This document shows positions 23,493 to 33,824 of a stretch of 64,000 nt of DNA, piece after piece (within the stretch, counting starts at the first letter, position 1; each line of letters begins with the position of its first letter). Both the position numbers and the translations under genes were made by a program. The stretch lies in assembly GCA_010093515.1 (NCBI GenBank), contig MU001684.1:578835-642834 (forward strand), in the 5' to 3' direction. Source of the stretch: Lineolata rhizophorae (Eukaryota > Ascomycota > Dothideomycetes > Lineolatales > Lineolataceae). The notes under the pieces were generated by a model that saw nothing but the letters and a program-made list of their open reading frames with translations, ran no database searches and was not told the origin of the DNA.

Positions 23493-25795
23493 GTTTTGCC
23501 TAAATTTTAGTCTTCTGTCAGTGCTGACCAACCTGAAAGTTGGTGGTGGCCTCATACCCCGCATTTTAAGTTTGATTCCACGCTCTTGGGGTCAAACAAA
23601 CCGTCTCACGTTGCTTTTGGTTGGCAAATAATAAGTCGGCAGCCTTCTGAAAACATTAATGGCTGAGTCCAAGTTCCCAGTAGCAGATCTGACCCTAATT
23701 CCGTGGATATTAGCGGTAAACTGTAAACGGTAACAAGGCCGTCCCTCGAGCCTTGAAGCATGGTTAATGTTCCAAAAGTGCCTGACTTTTGAATATAGCC
23801 CGGAGTAGCTATCTTGAATCATTGGCAAGAATGCCCCAAATCATAGAACTCTAGAAACCACTGATCACTAAGATATTATATATCCGTTCGAAAACTAGTC
23901 ACTCATGGCTAGTGAAGTAACTACCTGGGAAATTCAGGTGCACTAGGCAAAGTCGGTGACCACAGACACAGCAGAGGGTTGCAAGAATCTAATTTTCTCA
24001 TCTGTTGTAGTTGCGTCGCATTAGACCGAATCTATGTTATACCGTAAGTGTTTACCCTGCAGGATGACGGTGATGCTTACTCCCCTATTCCTAGGATCTG
24101 GCTGACGTTACCAAGTCTAGATTCATGCTTGATTGTGGCACTTGGGCGCCTTAGTGGAGCTTGCCAATAGCAAGCATTGCCGTATCCGAAATTCATGGGC
24201 ACATAGCATAATATTTGGGTGGTAGGCGGCGGAGAAATAGATTAGTGCTAAGGAACCCGAGTCCAGATATGATCCTGGACGGCGGCAAAACACTGTAAAT
24301 CACATCAGACGTAGGGTTCCTAACCACTCTACTGGTCCATTCGGCGAAGCAAAACTGTTGCAGATTAACAAACATAATTGCAAATCTTGTGCCCGTCAGA
24401 TCTTGCCGGTATTTCAACTGTACAGACTTGTACATAACGGACAGCTTCTTACCGCCATTTAGTCTGGGGAGAGTAATATAACGAGCTGTTGCTCGTACCT
24501 ATTGCAAGTCTCGGACAGAGATATAGAGAGAGGAATGTAGCACATAGATCGAACCCGTGATTCTATTTTTCCAAAGTGGAGTGTAGAATCTCACTTTGTT
24601 TTGGGTTTCCCGGACCTCCAACCAGCTGACTATACGGGCCAAAAGTTTGAAATGGCTATAAGGCGATCGGCCGAAGCGGTGATAACCCAATACGTAAGTT
24701 GGAAATAGCACGAAGTGAACATGAACCGAAGTCGTGCGGGATTGTGGTGGAACCGCCGCCCACGAATCAATGGCTCACTCTGACATTCGTAGGGTATGTG
24801 AGCGTTTTCAATAATCTAAGGTAGCCGGACGATGTATTGATCCGTAGACGGGTTGATAGCGATTATAGTTAACGGAATCGAATGAATCAAGAGCTCAGAC
24901 CATACTAGTATTCTTGCTGTCACATTCATGCATCATATGTAGATGCATCTAGAAATTGAGGTGATAGGAAGACATATCCCAATGAGGTTAAAGGAGAAAG
25001 ACGTACTAGATGGCATACTTCGTAGCCTAGATGCAACATCGTGAGTCTGCATATTCACTGCCTAGGAGCGCATTGAGATCCGTGAGCAGCCCACTCCAGA
25101 ATATTACACCACGGCAAACGCATCTCGTAGATCAATATCGAGATCCCACTGCAGGTCTCTACTGTTATCGGATGGTGCTCGTAGGTAGGAAGCCCTAATA
25201 GCGTCACCAGTGCCCGTGCTTCCTAACGGCTCGGCGTTCCTATACATAGTGAACGAGGTGGCGCCCTGGCATAAAGCAAAAATGCTCCCACCATAGCCCT
25301 GTGCCAGATGTGGCTTCCACACGTTTCGCTCCTAGATCTAAGCTCTTGCACCGGTTTGTTTGAGAGAGGCAGGTCCCACCAGAAGGATTCGCATCGGAAA
25401 GGAACACTCCAATAAGCTACAGGCATTAGTGCCTTTGCAGAGGCACCTCAGCACACACATTGCGTTAGTGGCGGGGCTTAGTGCGGGGCGTCTGAGGTCG
25501 AAAGAGGAAGTCGACTAGATCTCCAAAGATCGTGGCAGCTTTTGCCCTTGCGCGGCACAGGTGCGTCTACCTGCGCCTTTGCGGAGAATGTCTGCCCCCC
25601 ACCCCGAGCAAGGAGCGGCGTAGTGTTTGGGGGTGGTTATCCATGGCACCTCATGTTTGTAGATTTGCGGACGCGCGATGGACCAGTGTCGGAGCCCTGC
25701 AGCGGGCGCAAAGTGTGCGTCGCGATACGAAGCGCCGGAACCAAGCCCTAGCTGTGGCAGTGTCGTTGCGGCTCGAAAAGCAGTTACTGGGGAGA

Positions 25796-25841
25796 GAGAG
25801 CCCCTGTGGCTGGGGGTAGAGAGCCCCTGTGGCTAGGGAGA
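25796..25841. repeat. 23-bp tandem duplication
   Basis: Two adjacent copies of a 23-base unit that starts GAGAGCCCCTGTGGCT; the copies differ at three or four bases near their 3' ends. Probably a replication-slippage duplication. Confidence 0.85.
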
Positions 25842-26656
25842 CCGTTGCCCGCTGGCTCGCTAGCGCTTCCGGATCGGACGGGCTCGTTTCAGCCACCCGC
25901 ATCCGTCGCCGGCCGCCAAACTTCGGACGGGGCGAATCAACGCCCGCTAACGCGCCCTCCGCCCTCGCCGCCGCTCGTGGAAATTAAGGTGTTGAACCAT
26001 CAAACACGTCCTTCGCTTCAAAACGGGCGTTCCGCACCCCGGCTGCGCCAAGGGCCCCATTTGCCTACCTGACCGGGGCATCGCCCTGGCCGATCCCCAT
26101 CTCCGCGCCGCTGACTGGCTGGAGCCGCTGGACGTCATGGCTTGGCCTGCGCCGTGAGGCCGGTCGTGCGTCGCGCAGCGCAGCAGACAGAGGGCTTGTC
26201 CGCGTTGATAGGACGTTGGTGATACGGAAGGTCTGGACTGCGGACGCTTAGGCACGTTCCAATCTTTATTCTCCCTCCAGTCTCCAGTCTCCACGCAGAG
26301 CCGGACCCCGTACGTGACCCTTGCATCAATGTGACCTAGTAGGATCCCGGAGCTCTTCTCCTGCTGGTGTGCTTCCGGGGAATTGCTGGGCTCAATATAT
26401 TGATCAACCAACCACCATGGTCCCAGCGTGGGTCGAACTGCAACCGCCTTCCTTTTTGTGTTGTTTGTAGCTTCAGCGATTTGATGCATCACTGGATTTA
26501 AACCCTCTTTAGTCTCGCTCTGCATCTGGCCAGAGCAGTCAGTCGTTTACTTTCTCAGGTCATTCATTTCTTTCCGGATTTTCAAGCCGGGCTTCAGTCG
26601 TTTCAAGAACGTCTTCCACTCGCTTCCAAGGACGTCGCACACTAACTTCCCTCAAG

Positions 26657-28517
26657 ATGTTCGGGTCGAAGGGTGCTTCGTCTATTCCATTCGTTCTCTT
26701 TGCACTCTGTCTGCAGCTCGTCTTCGCCATCGACTTGAAGCCGGTGAAGCCGGATTTCTTCAACAGCGACGAAGCTCAGCATGGCCGCACCCGCCGAGAT
26801 GAAGATACCTCTCCTCTAGACTTGAAGGACTGCGAGACTTTCATGTGGGCGGCGAATGGTAGGCGCCAAAACCAAGCGCGGTGAATACTGGCCCATGCTC
26901 ACAACATCCCCAGGCGTGAACAAAATCATCTACGCGAACCTCACCATGTGCTTTCGGGAAGAATTCGAAAATGTCATCTCCATGGAGTCCTTCGCCGATA
27001 GCCTGCAGTCGGTCGAGTGCAGCGAGGAAATGGTACTCGAGTTCAACGACGACGCCGCATATGACCGGGCAAGCGCCAGGTGGGACTGGGTCAACGGCGC
27101 CGACATCAACGAGTTCGTCATGGTTGCCAACGCCCCTGGCTGCGGACCAGATGCTCAGCGGCAACCCTTCGTGGTGCGCAATGTCCGCTACGACGAGACC
27201 ACTTTTACGGCGTACCTGAGCGCCGAGCAGCGGACGTGGGAGGAGGTGGCGCACACTTACCACCTGAGGGTGTCGCACATGCCGCACGAGGAGGCAGCCA
27301 TGCTGCTGGCTCGCGATGACCCCGATTTCTCTATGGACCTATCGAGCGACTTCAGCGGGCAGTTCCTCAACGAGTTCATCGATGGCATCTTCCTGACGGC
27401 AGACTGTACCGAGTGCGGTACCTCGGGCGAGCTCGACGTAGACATCGACGTTGACGTGGGCTTCTTCGACATTGACTCGGCCTCCATGACCGTTACGCCC
27501 ACCAATCTCGCCGCCTTCCTCAACCTCGCTGTCTCCGTCTCCGGCTCTCTCAACGACGGCTTCGACTTCAGCAAGACGGTCGTGTCGGTGCCGATCCAGG
27601 GTATCACGATCGCCGGCGTCGTGGAGCTTGGCGCCTTCCTGGACGTCGACCTGGGGCTGAACATCGGGCGCTGGATCGGCACCGCCAACATCGAGACGGG
27701 CGGCACGCTGTCCATCTCGGACGACTCGGCCGTCACCGTCGACATCATCGACGCCGACAACAACGATTTTTCCGGCTGGGAGCCAACGTTCGAGCCGGCG
27801 CCCTTCAACGTCTCGGCCAGGATCGATGCCCTCGCCCTCGCCTTCGCCCAGCCCGCCGTCCGGCTCAAGGCCGAGGCCCTCGGCAAGGGCATCAACCTCG
27901 GGCTCAACCTGCGCATGCCCTTCGTCGAGGCCAAGATTGGCGCCGAGATCGCGAACAACGGTGCCTGCGACGAAGAGGAGAACGTCTTCGGCGTCGACGT
28001 CCAGGCCAACATCGGCGTCGATCTGTCCGTCGCGGCGGCCAAGGCCGACGAGCCGAGCAGTCCCTTCTTCAAGCACATTCTTTTCCAGGAGAAGTGGCCC
28101 CTCTTCGACGAGTGCTTCGCCTTCGGCCCGGAGGTCCAGCAGTCCTCCGCGGCCAGCACGCCCGCGCTGCCCCCGGCTACGGCCTCGGAGACGTCGCTCG
28201 CCGGCACGACCTCGCTCTCTGGCTCGACGGCCGCGGCGGCGACAGCTACGACCGCGTCGAGCTCGGCGGTGGAGGCGGCGGGCGTGACCGCAGCGGCCTC
28301 GAGCAGCTCGGTGGAGGCGGCCTCGGCGTCTCTTGCGATGCCGACTACTTTGGCGACGCTGTCGAGCAAGCTGTATGCGAACTCCACGGTCGTGGCCACC
28401 TCTTCGTATAACCCGGTGGAGACGTCGATGGTCTCGGCGGCACCGCCGGTTTACGCGTCTGAAGCGTATACTCCTGTTGGGTATGCGCCTGCCGGGTACG
28501 GTAGGCGTCGTCTATGA
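26657..28517 (+). CDS. Secreted DUF7029/DUF7223-type protein
   Basis: Two exons, 26657-26858 and 26914-28517, joined across a 55-bp GTAGGC...CAG intron, give 601 residues. Residues 1-24 form a signal peptide with a hydrophobic core (PFVLFALCLQLVFA) and likely cleavage after A24. The first half (about 65-210) matches my memory of the fungal DUF7029 pattern: VNKIIYANLT, a WDWVNGAD core, then WEEVAHTYHLRV. The second (about 215-450) resembles DUF7223: a paired Cys segment CTECGTSGELDVD followed by beta-rich repeats with many V/D/T residues. The tail (about 455-590) is Ser/Thr/Ala-rich like an O-glycosylated stalk. It ends YGRRRL without a hydrophobic GPI signal, so the protein is probably secreted or wall-associated. 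No enzymatic function is known to me. Confidence 0.8.
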
Positions 28518-29339
28518 GGGAAGTGAAAGTGGTCCATCTGGAGGGCGTGGTTGCTATTTCGGCAATACTTTGGGAAACCATTTGACGAGACAGCATCATC
28601 TTAATTTCTTGTATATATTAGTCTGAGACTACATGGAAAGGAATTGATGAAATGGTAGGAGGAGACCGCATCATAAGGTCTATACAGCGACAGAATTTAG
28701 AATCAATCTGTCAAGCTTACTTTGCTTCATCTGGAGTAGTGCCTCTAATGCGGATCGTTGTTGCGCTAATGTATTTCTTTTTAAAAAACGCGCCACTAAT
28801 GAATCGGAATGTTGAGCTCAGGTCCAGCGAATGGTCGTTGTTAGTGGTCTCGTAGTGGCATTTTTTAAGTAAAACGTCACACCCCATAGTAGGAAACGTA
28901 CGAGATAGAATTGCCTGATATCAATGGGTTGGTTATACGCCGGTGAGCTCGGTTGTCGTAATGAAGAAACGTGGTACAAATATCTTGAAAGTAGAGGGTT
29001 TCTTTATGACACTAGAGGCGCGATGAATGCAGCACCGTACCACTCAATGTCCCGTGCTTGAATGCATAGGCATTCAAGTCAGCATCGCATTCCAAGGCGC
29101 ACAAGTCCAGTCCAGGACCAGGAGAGCAGCTCCGTGCTTCGGCTAGCACGGCTGCCTAAGGTGCTAGATGAGGCGTGTGCTTCGCATCATAGATGCAATA
29201 ATAATAAATTAATCTTCGATCTCCAAGATTGTAAAAGACAGGCCCTTGCAAACGCCACGGGCAGTCTTTTCGACTTACTCTCATACGTCACGGGCGGAGA
29301 CAATCTGGCGGTCCCGCTATGACTTGGTGTAGAGGAATC

Positions 29340-29790
29340 CAAAAAAGACTGAAAGTCTGTTCTTTGGACTCGACCTCCCGTAACTGGAGTAGGCACCAGG
29401 TTCAACAGTTCCAATGTCTTCACGACCAACTCACTCACATTCGGCGTACCCGTTCTCGGTGTACAGAATGTACGTGAGCACCATAACGTTCCACATTCAG
29501 CTAGATTGGTAAGGCTTCCCGTCAGCATCGGCATAGCGTTGGCCGCGTAGTGGTGCCGCGCCCTCGTCGGCACCAAAGCGCCATGGAGTGACGGGGTTGA
29601 CGATAAAGGATTTGCGCAGATAGTCCGGAACCCTTTTGAACGTCTTGGAAACTGATGTGCTTAGCTTGGCGAATGAGCTTGTCTGAGAGGCCCCTGTATG
29701 TAGGGCGGGCCCGATCGGCGCCGTCTTCGAGACGCTGGTACAACGTATGGGCCCGCGTCATTCCCTCCACCGCCCTCCATTCCGGAGTGT
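29340..29790 (-). pseudogene. Possible degraded coding sequence, family unrecognised
   Basis: On minus, neighbouring and overlapping frames read like parts of an ordinary globular protein: TLYQRLEDGADRARPTYRG and ISFQDVQK in one frame, YLRKSFIVNPVTPWRFGAD in another, and MLTGSLTNLAECGTLWCSR in a third. No single frame or plausible splicing explains them all. This suggests a decayed host gene or a horizontally moved fragment, but I recognise no family and chance open frames are possible. Confidence 0.25.
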
Positions 29791-30299
29791 CGCGTGCCGC
29801 GTGCTTCGGGGGCCTGGACCGTTGCCGCGGAGTGACGAGATTAACAGGTTGCTAGCTCTAGGAGTGAAATGTCGACGCGGTCGGGCCAACCCAACCGGGT
29901 GGCTATTGTCCACGGAATGGCAGCTTGACGTAGGTATCGCTTGAGAGGGCGCGGACTGGCCACGAACAAAAACGGGTTTGGGGTTGTTGAAGGGGTGCGA
30001 GAAGCGTGCTAATCCCTGCCCCGCCTGTCCCGGATCAACCGAGCGCCATGACGTCGTTGGTGGACCCCTCCTCCCCTCGCAGCAGCGGGCGCGGCCGGCT
30101 CAGCCCACGCGCGCGGAACATCAGGAACGGATCCGATTGCGTGCGTAACTGGGCAGCTGGGCAGCCGATCGGCCGCAGTATTTACGAGGACCAGCCCTAC
30201 CCGGTCGCAGCGCGCAAACATCTTGTTTTTCCAACGCGAACCGCTCTGGACGAGCCCCCGTCGTCAGCTTTGCCGGCCGCGTCCGCGCCCGGGAGCCTA

Positions 30300-30375
30300 C
30301 CAATCAGGTTGAAAGTGTCTCCAAGACCGCTGCGCTCCTGGTCCTTGGTACGCACAGCGCCGGACCGATAAAATA
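30300..30375 (+). promoter_or_regulatory. Putative phospholipase D promoter (CCAAT and TATA-like elements)
   Basis: A CCAAT box at 30300-30304 lies about 210 bp upstream of the ATG at 30513, and an AT-rich GATAAAATA at 30367-30375 about 140 bp upstream. The spacing fits a core promoter, but both motifs are short and common. Confidence 0.35.
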
Positions 30376-30512
30376 GGAAGCTCCCGTTCCTTGGCTCGCC
30401 CGCGTAGCCGCTACCCTCAACTCGCCGCGGGGCTCACGATACATAAGCCCACAGCGGCCGTGCACATTTCCCCGCTTCACCCGAAGTCTGAATTATCGCG
30501 CGACGGCGAGCC

Positions 30513-33500
30513 ATGGCCACCACGCCTGCCCACCAGGCGGGCAAAACAGACCCCGAGCACCATGATCGGGACGGACATCATGGCGTCAAGGAGCACTTGG
30601 AACACCCGTTTTCGAGCGTCAGGGAGAAGCTCAAGAACACTCACCTGTACGAGATCAAGAAGAAGGCGTACCGGACGAAGAACAAAGTTGGCAAGTTAGC
30701 CAACTTGTTCAATCCGCATCATCGTCACGACGAGCCCCATGAGGTAGGACGATGCTGGACGTGGCGAGCTGCGGTCCGGAAACGGCGTCGACGCTAACGT
30801 TTTGAAAAGCAAGAGACGGACGAGAAACGCACAAAAATTGCCGAGTCGCACCGGTTCGAGAGTTTCGGCCCCGAGACCGACGGTAATTTGATCAAGTGGT
30901 ACATCGACGGACGGGATTACTTCTGGGTACGTTGACCCCCCTTGCTTCACTTTACAGGCTTGGCTGATGTGGATACTCAGGCCGTATCGGTGGCTCTCGA
31001 GAATGCCAAGGAAGTGATCTATATCGAAGACTGGTGGCTATCCCCGGAGCTTGTGAGTTTGGGACGTCTACATGGAGTAGATTGAAATTGATGCCCTTTA
31101 GTTCCTGCGTCGGCCCCCGTACCAGAATCAACAATGGCGACTGGATAGAGTCTTGAAGCGTAAAGCCGAACAAGGTGTCAAAATTTACGTTGTCGTCTAT
31201 AAGGAGGTTCGTAATGTGGGATCCCTACTTGACCCAATTGCTAATTTGTCTAGGTCTCTCAAGCTTTGACTTGTAATAGCAGGCACACCAAGCAGGCTCT
31301 CATGTCCCTGTGCCCGGAAGGGTCACCGGGTCATGGCAACATCATTGTAATGCGCCATCCTGATCACAACGTGTTCGAAAACTTTGGCGACATGACATTC
31401 TATTGGGTTCGTAGAACCGCCCATATCGATTCCCCCACCTAATTTGGAAGTTGCTTAAATTTTGCGGACACTCCTTTCCAACTAATCACATTCTAGGCGC
31501 ACCATGAAAAATTCATTGTTATCGACTACGCCCTGGCATTCATCGGCGGTCTCGACTGCTGTTTCGGCCGATGGGACGCTCGGCAACACGCCCTTGCCGA
31601 CGTCCATCCATCGGGCGTTCGCAACGAGATCTTCCCCGGCCAAGACTTCAACAACAACCGCATCATGGACTTCCATAGCGTAGAAGACTGGGAGCAGAAC
31701 GAGCTTTCGAAGGCCGAATACGGCCGCATGCCGTGGCACGACGTTGCCATGGGCGTCATCGGACCGGCCATATATTCCATTGCCGAGCACTTCGTGCTGC
31801 GCTGGAACTTTGTTAAGCGCGACAAATATAAGCGAGACAAGTATGGCTTCCGGGATTCCTCGGTTCTGGGTCAAAGAAGTACTAATCAGTCACAGGCGTT
31901 ACCCGTGGCTGACCTTGGAGGGCCGCGAGGGCGAAGACGAGAGCCTTGTTGGGGTTCAGCGTCCAAAATATCCGGTTGGGGGCTACATCCACCATCCGTT
32001 TAATCCGCTCAGCACGAAGCCGCTCGATGGCAAGCAGGGAAGCGTCCACGCTCAGCTAGTCAGGAGCAGTGCGGATTGGAGCAGCGGAATTTTGGTCGAA
32101 CACTCCATCCAGAACGCTTACTGCGAAATCATTCGATCCGCGAAGCATTATGTCTACATCGAGAACCAGTTCTTCAGTGAGTCTGACCCACCGTCTAATG
32201 TCCATGGCGGATACGTGCTTACTAAGTGTTTAGTCACTGCGACCGGGGAGAACCAGAGTCCAATCCATAACCAGATCGGCGCTGCTATTGTGGATGCTGT
32301 CCTCAGTGCTGCTAAAGAAGGTCGCAAGTTCCGCGTCATTATCGTGATCCCGGCTATCCCGGGATTTGCGGGCGACCTCCGTTCGGAAGCGGCGGCCGGC
32401 ACGAGGTTTGTCTCGGACCATATCCTTACGGCATCAGTTGCTAACACATTTCCTACCAGAGCTATCATGGACTACCAATTCAAGTCAATCAACCGCGGCG
32501 AGAATTCAATTTTCGGGAGGCTAAAAGCACAGGATGTGGATCCGACGAGTATGCTAGCGCGATAGTCCCCTCCATTACGAGCCCCTCAATGCTAACGCCA
32601 AACCCAGAGTACATCTTCTTCTTCAACCTGCGCTCGTACGACCGGCTCAACGTGACACCGGCGCTACGCCGTCAGGAGGAAAGGTCTGGCGTCACGTACC
32701 GTGATGTGCAGCGCGCCGAGGCCGAGGAGCTCATGGGCGACACGATCCACGGGGCGCCGGGCGAGGCGGATACGAGCTCCGACAGCAGCAGCGCGAGCGA
32801 TGGCGAGCGGAAGCATCACTTCAAGCGGCGCTGGCACCGGCATCAACACGACGGCACGGCCGAGACGACGGCCGATGAGACCAGGCAGAAGACGCAGGAC
32901 CGGTTCAACATGTTCGAGGCAATGCGCGGCGAGGTGGGCCTAGAGGAGAAGAAGGATATCGACAGCCAGGACAGCATCGCAAAGGACGCGATGCTGTACG
33001 GCGGCGACGTGCGCGAGGAGCCGTGGGACGAGAAAGAGCCGGAGAGTGAACTGGAGCACTTCGTCCAGGAGGAGCTGTACATCCATGGCAAGGTCATGAT
33101 TGTGGATGATAGGATCGTGATCTGCGGGAGCTCCAACATCAACGATAGGGTAAGTGTGGGAACACTTCTGCAAAATATATATATAAATATATATAGCAGA
33201 GTCAAGACACCTCGTATATTCGCAGCCCCCTCGCTTTTTACTGACAAGCGTCCATAGTCCCAACTCGGCTTCCACGACTCCGAACTCAGCATCGTCATGG
33301 AAGACAAGGCCACCATGGAATCGGTCATGGACGGCAAAGCCTTCACGGCCGGCAAGCACGCGGCGACCCTCCGACGGATGCTCTGGCGCGAGCACCTCGG
33401 ACTGCTCCCGGCGCAGCCCCTGGACGCGTCGGAGGACGTGAACGCGCAGCCGCCGAGCGCGTCGGCGGCCAACGACGCGCACCCGGGCCCCGAGGACGAC

Positions 33501-33824
33501 TTCGTCGCGGACCCGCTCTCGGACGCGGTGTGGGAGCAGTGGACGCAGCACGCGAGCACCAACACGGCCATCTTCCGCGACCTGTTCCGGGCCGACCCGG
33601 ACGACGCGATCCGCACCTTCGACGACTACGACGCCTGGCTGCCGCGCGACCACAAGGCCGGCCACCTGTTCCGGCCCGGCGAGCGCAGCGCCGCCGACGT
33701 CCGGCGCGAGCTGGATCGCGTCACGGGGCATCTGGTCTGGATGCCGTTGGAGTTTCTGAGGGATGCCGAGATGGCGGAGAGGGGGCTGCAGGTTAATGAG
33801 TGGACGGAGAGCATATACACGTGA
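30513..33824 (+). CDS. Phospholipase D, two HKD motifs (fungal PldA-like)
   Basis: Eleven exons give 890 residues: 30513-30743, 30810-30926, 30981-31052, 31102-31206, 31254-31406, 31497-31840, 31896-32176, 32234-32405, 32460-32548, 32608-33149, 33258-33824. All ten introns are GT-AG (47-108 bp). The first catalytic HxKxxxxD motif is H229/K231/D236 (HHEKFIVIDYALAFIGGLD) and the second H681/K683/D688 (IHGKVMIVDD, then GSSNIND). Other family blocks are IYIEDWWLSPEL, KHYVYIENQFF and YIFFFNLRSYDRLN. A charged linker of about 130 residues precedes the second motif. No PX or PH domain precedes the catalytic core, unlike yeast Spo14. The enzyme hydrolyses phosphatidylcholine to phosphatidic acid and choline at membranes, acting in lipid signalling and vesicle traffic. 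Many short exons contrast with the neighbouring genes. Confidence 0.93.
33174..33195 (+). repeat. (AT)n microsatellite inside the last phospholipase D intron
   Basis: ATATATATATAAATATATAT lies within intron 10 (33150-33257), the longest intron of the gene. Confidence 0.9.

Larger units (their letters stand above)
23129..26656. other. AT-richer, gene-poor 3.5 kb
   Basis: Base composition shifts clearly toward A+T from 23.13 to about 25.5 kb, then returns to GC-rich. Only short frames exist. A few minus-strand frames (24193-24435, 25104-25322, 25223-25426) look slightly protein-like, but I recognise no family and they change frame. The region may be old degraded sequence, including a repeat-induced-point-mutation relic. 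The last 150 bases hold the promoter of the DUF7029-type gene. Confidence 0.45.
28518..30512. other. Intergenic 2 kb before the phospholipase D gene
   Basis: The left part (28.5-29.3 kb) is AT-rich and shows no coding character. The middle holds a possible coding remnant on minus (listed separately). The last 500 bp are GC-rich and carry the putative phospholipase D promoter. Confidence 0.5.

Noticed and set aside
24540-24565. tRNA-like TTCGATC element (also near 26427, 40183 and 40334)
   Set aside because: The flanking bases do not form a T-arm stem and no anticodon or acceptor stem can be drawn.
20720-30512. Secondary-metabolite cluster around the adenylation gene
   Set aside because: No tailoring enzyme, transporter or cluster regulator flanks it; the next genes are a secreted protein of unknown function and phospholipase D.
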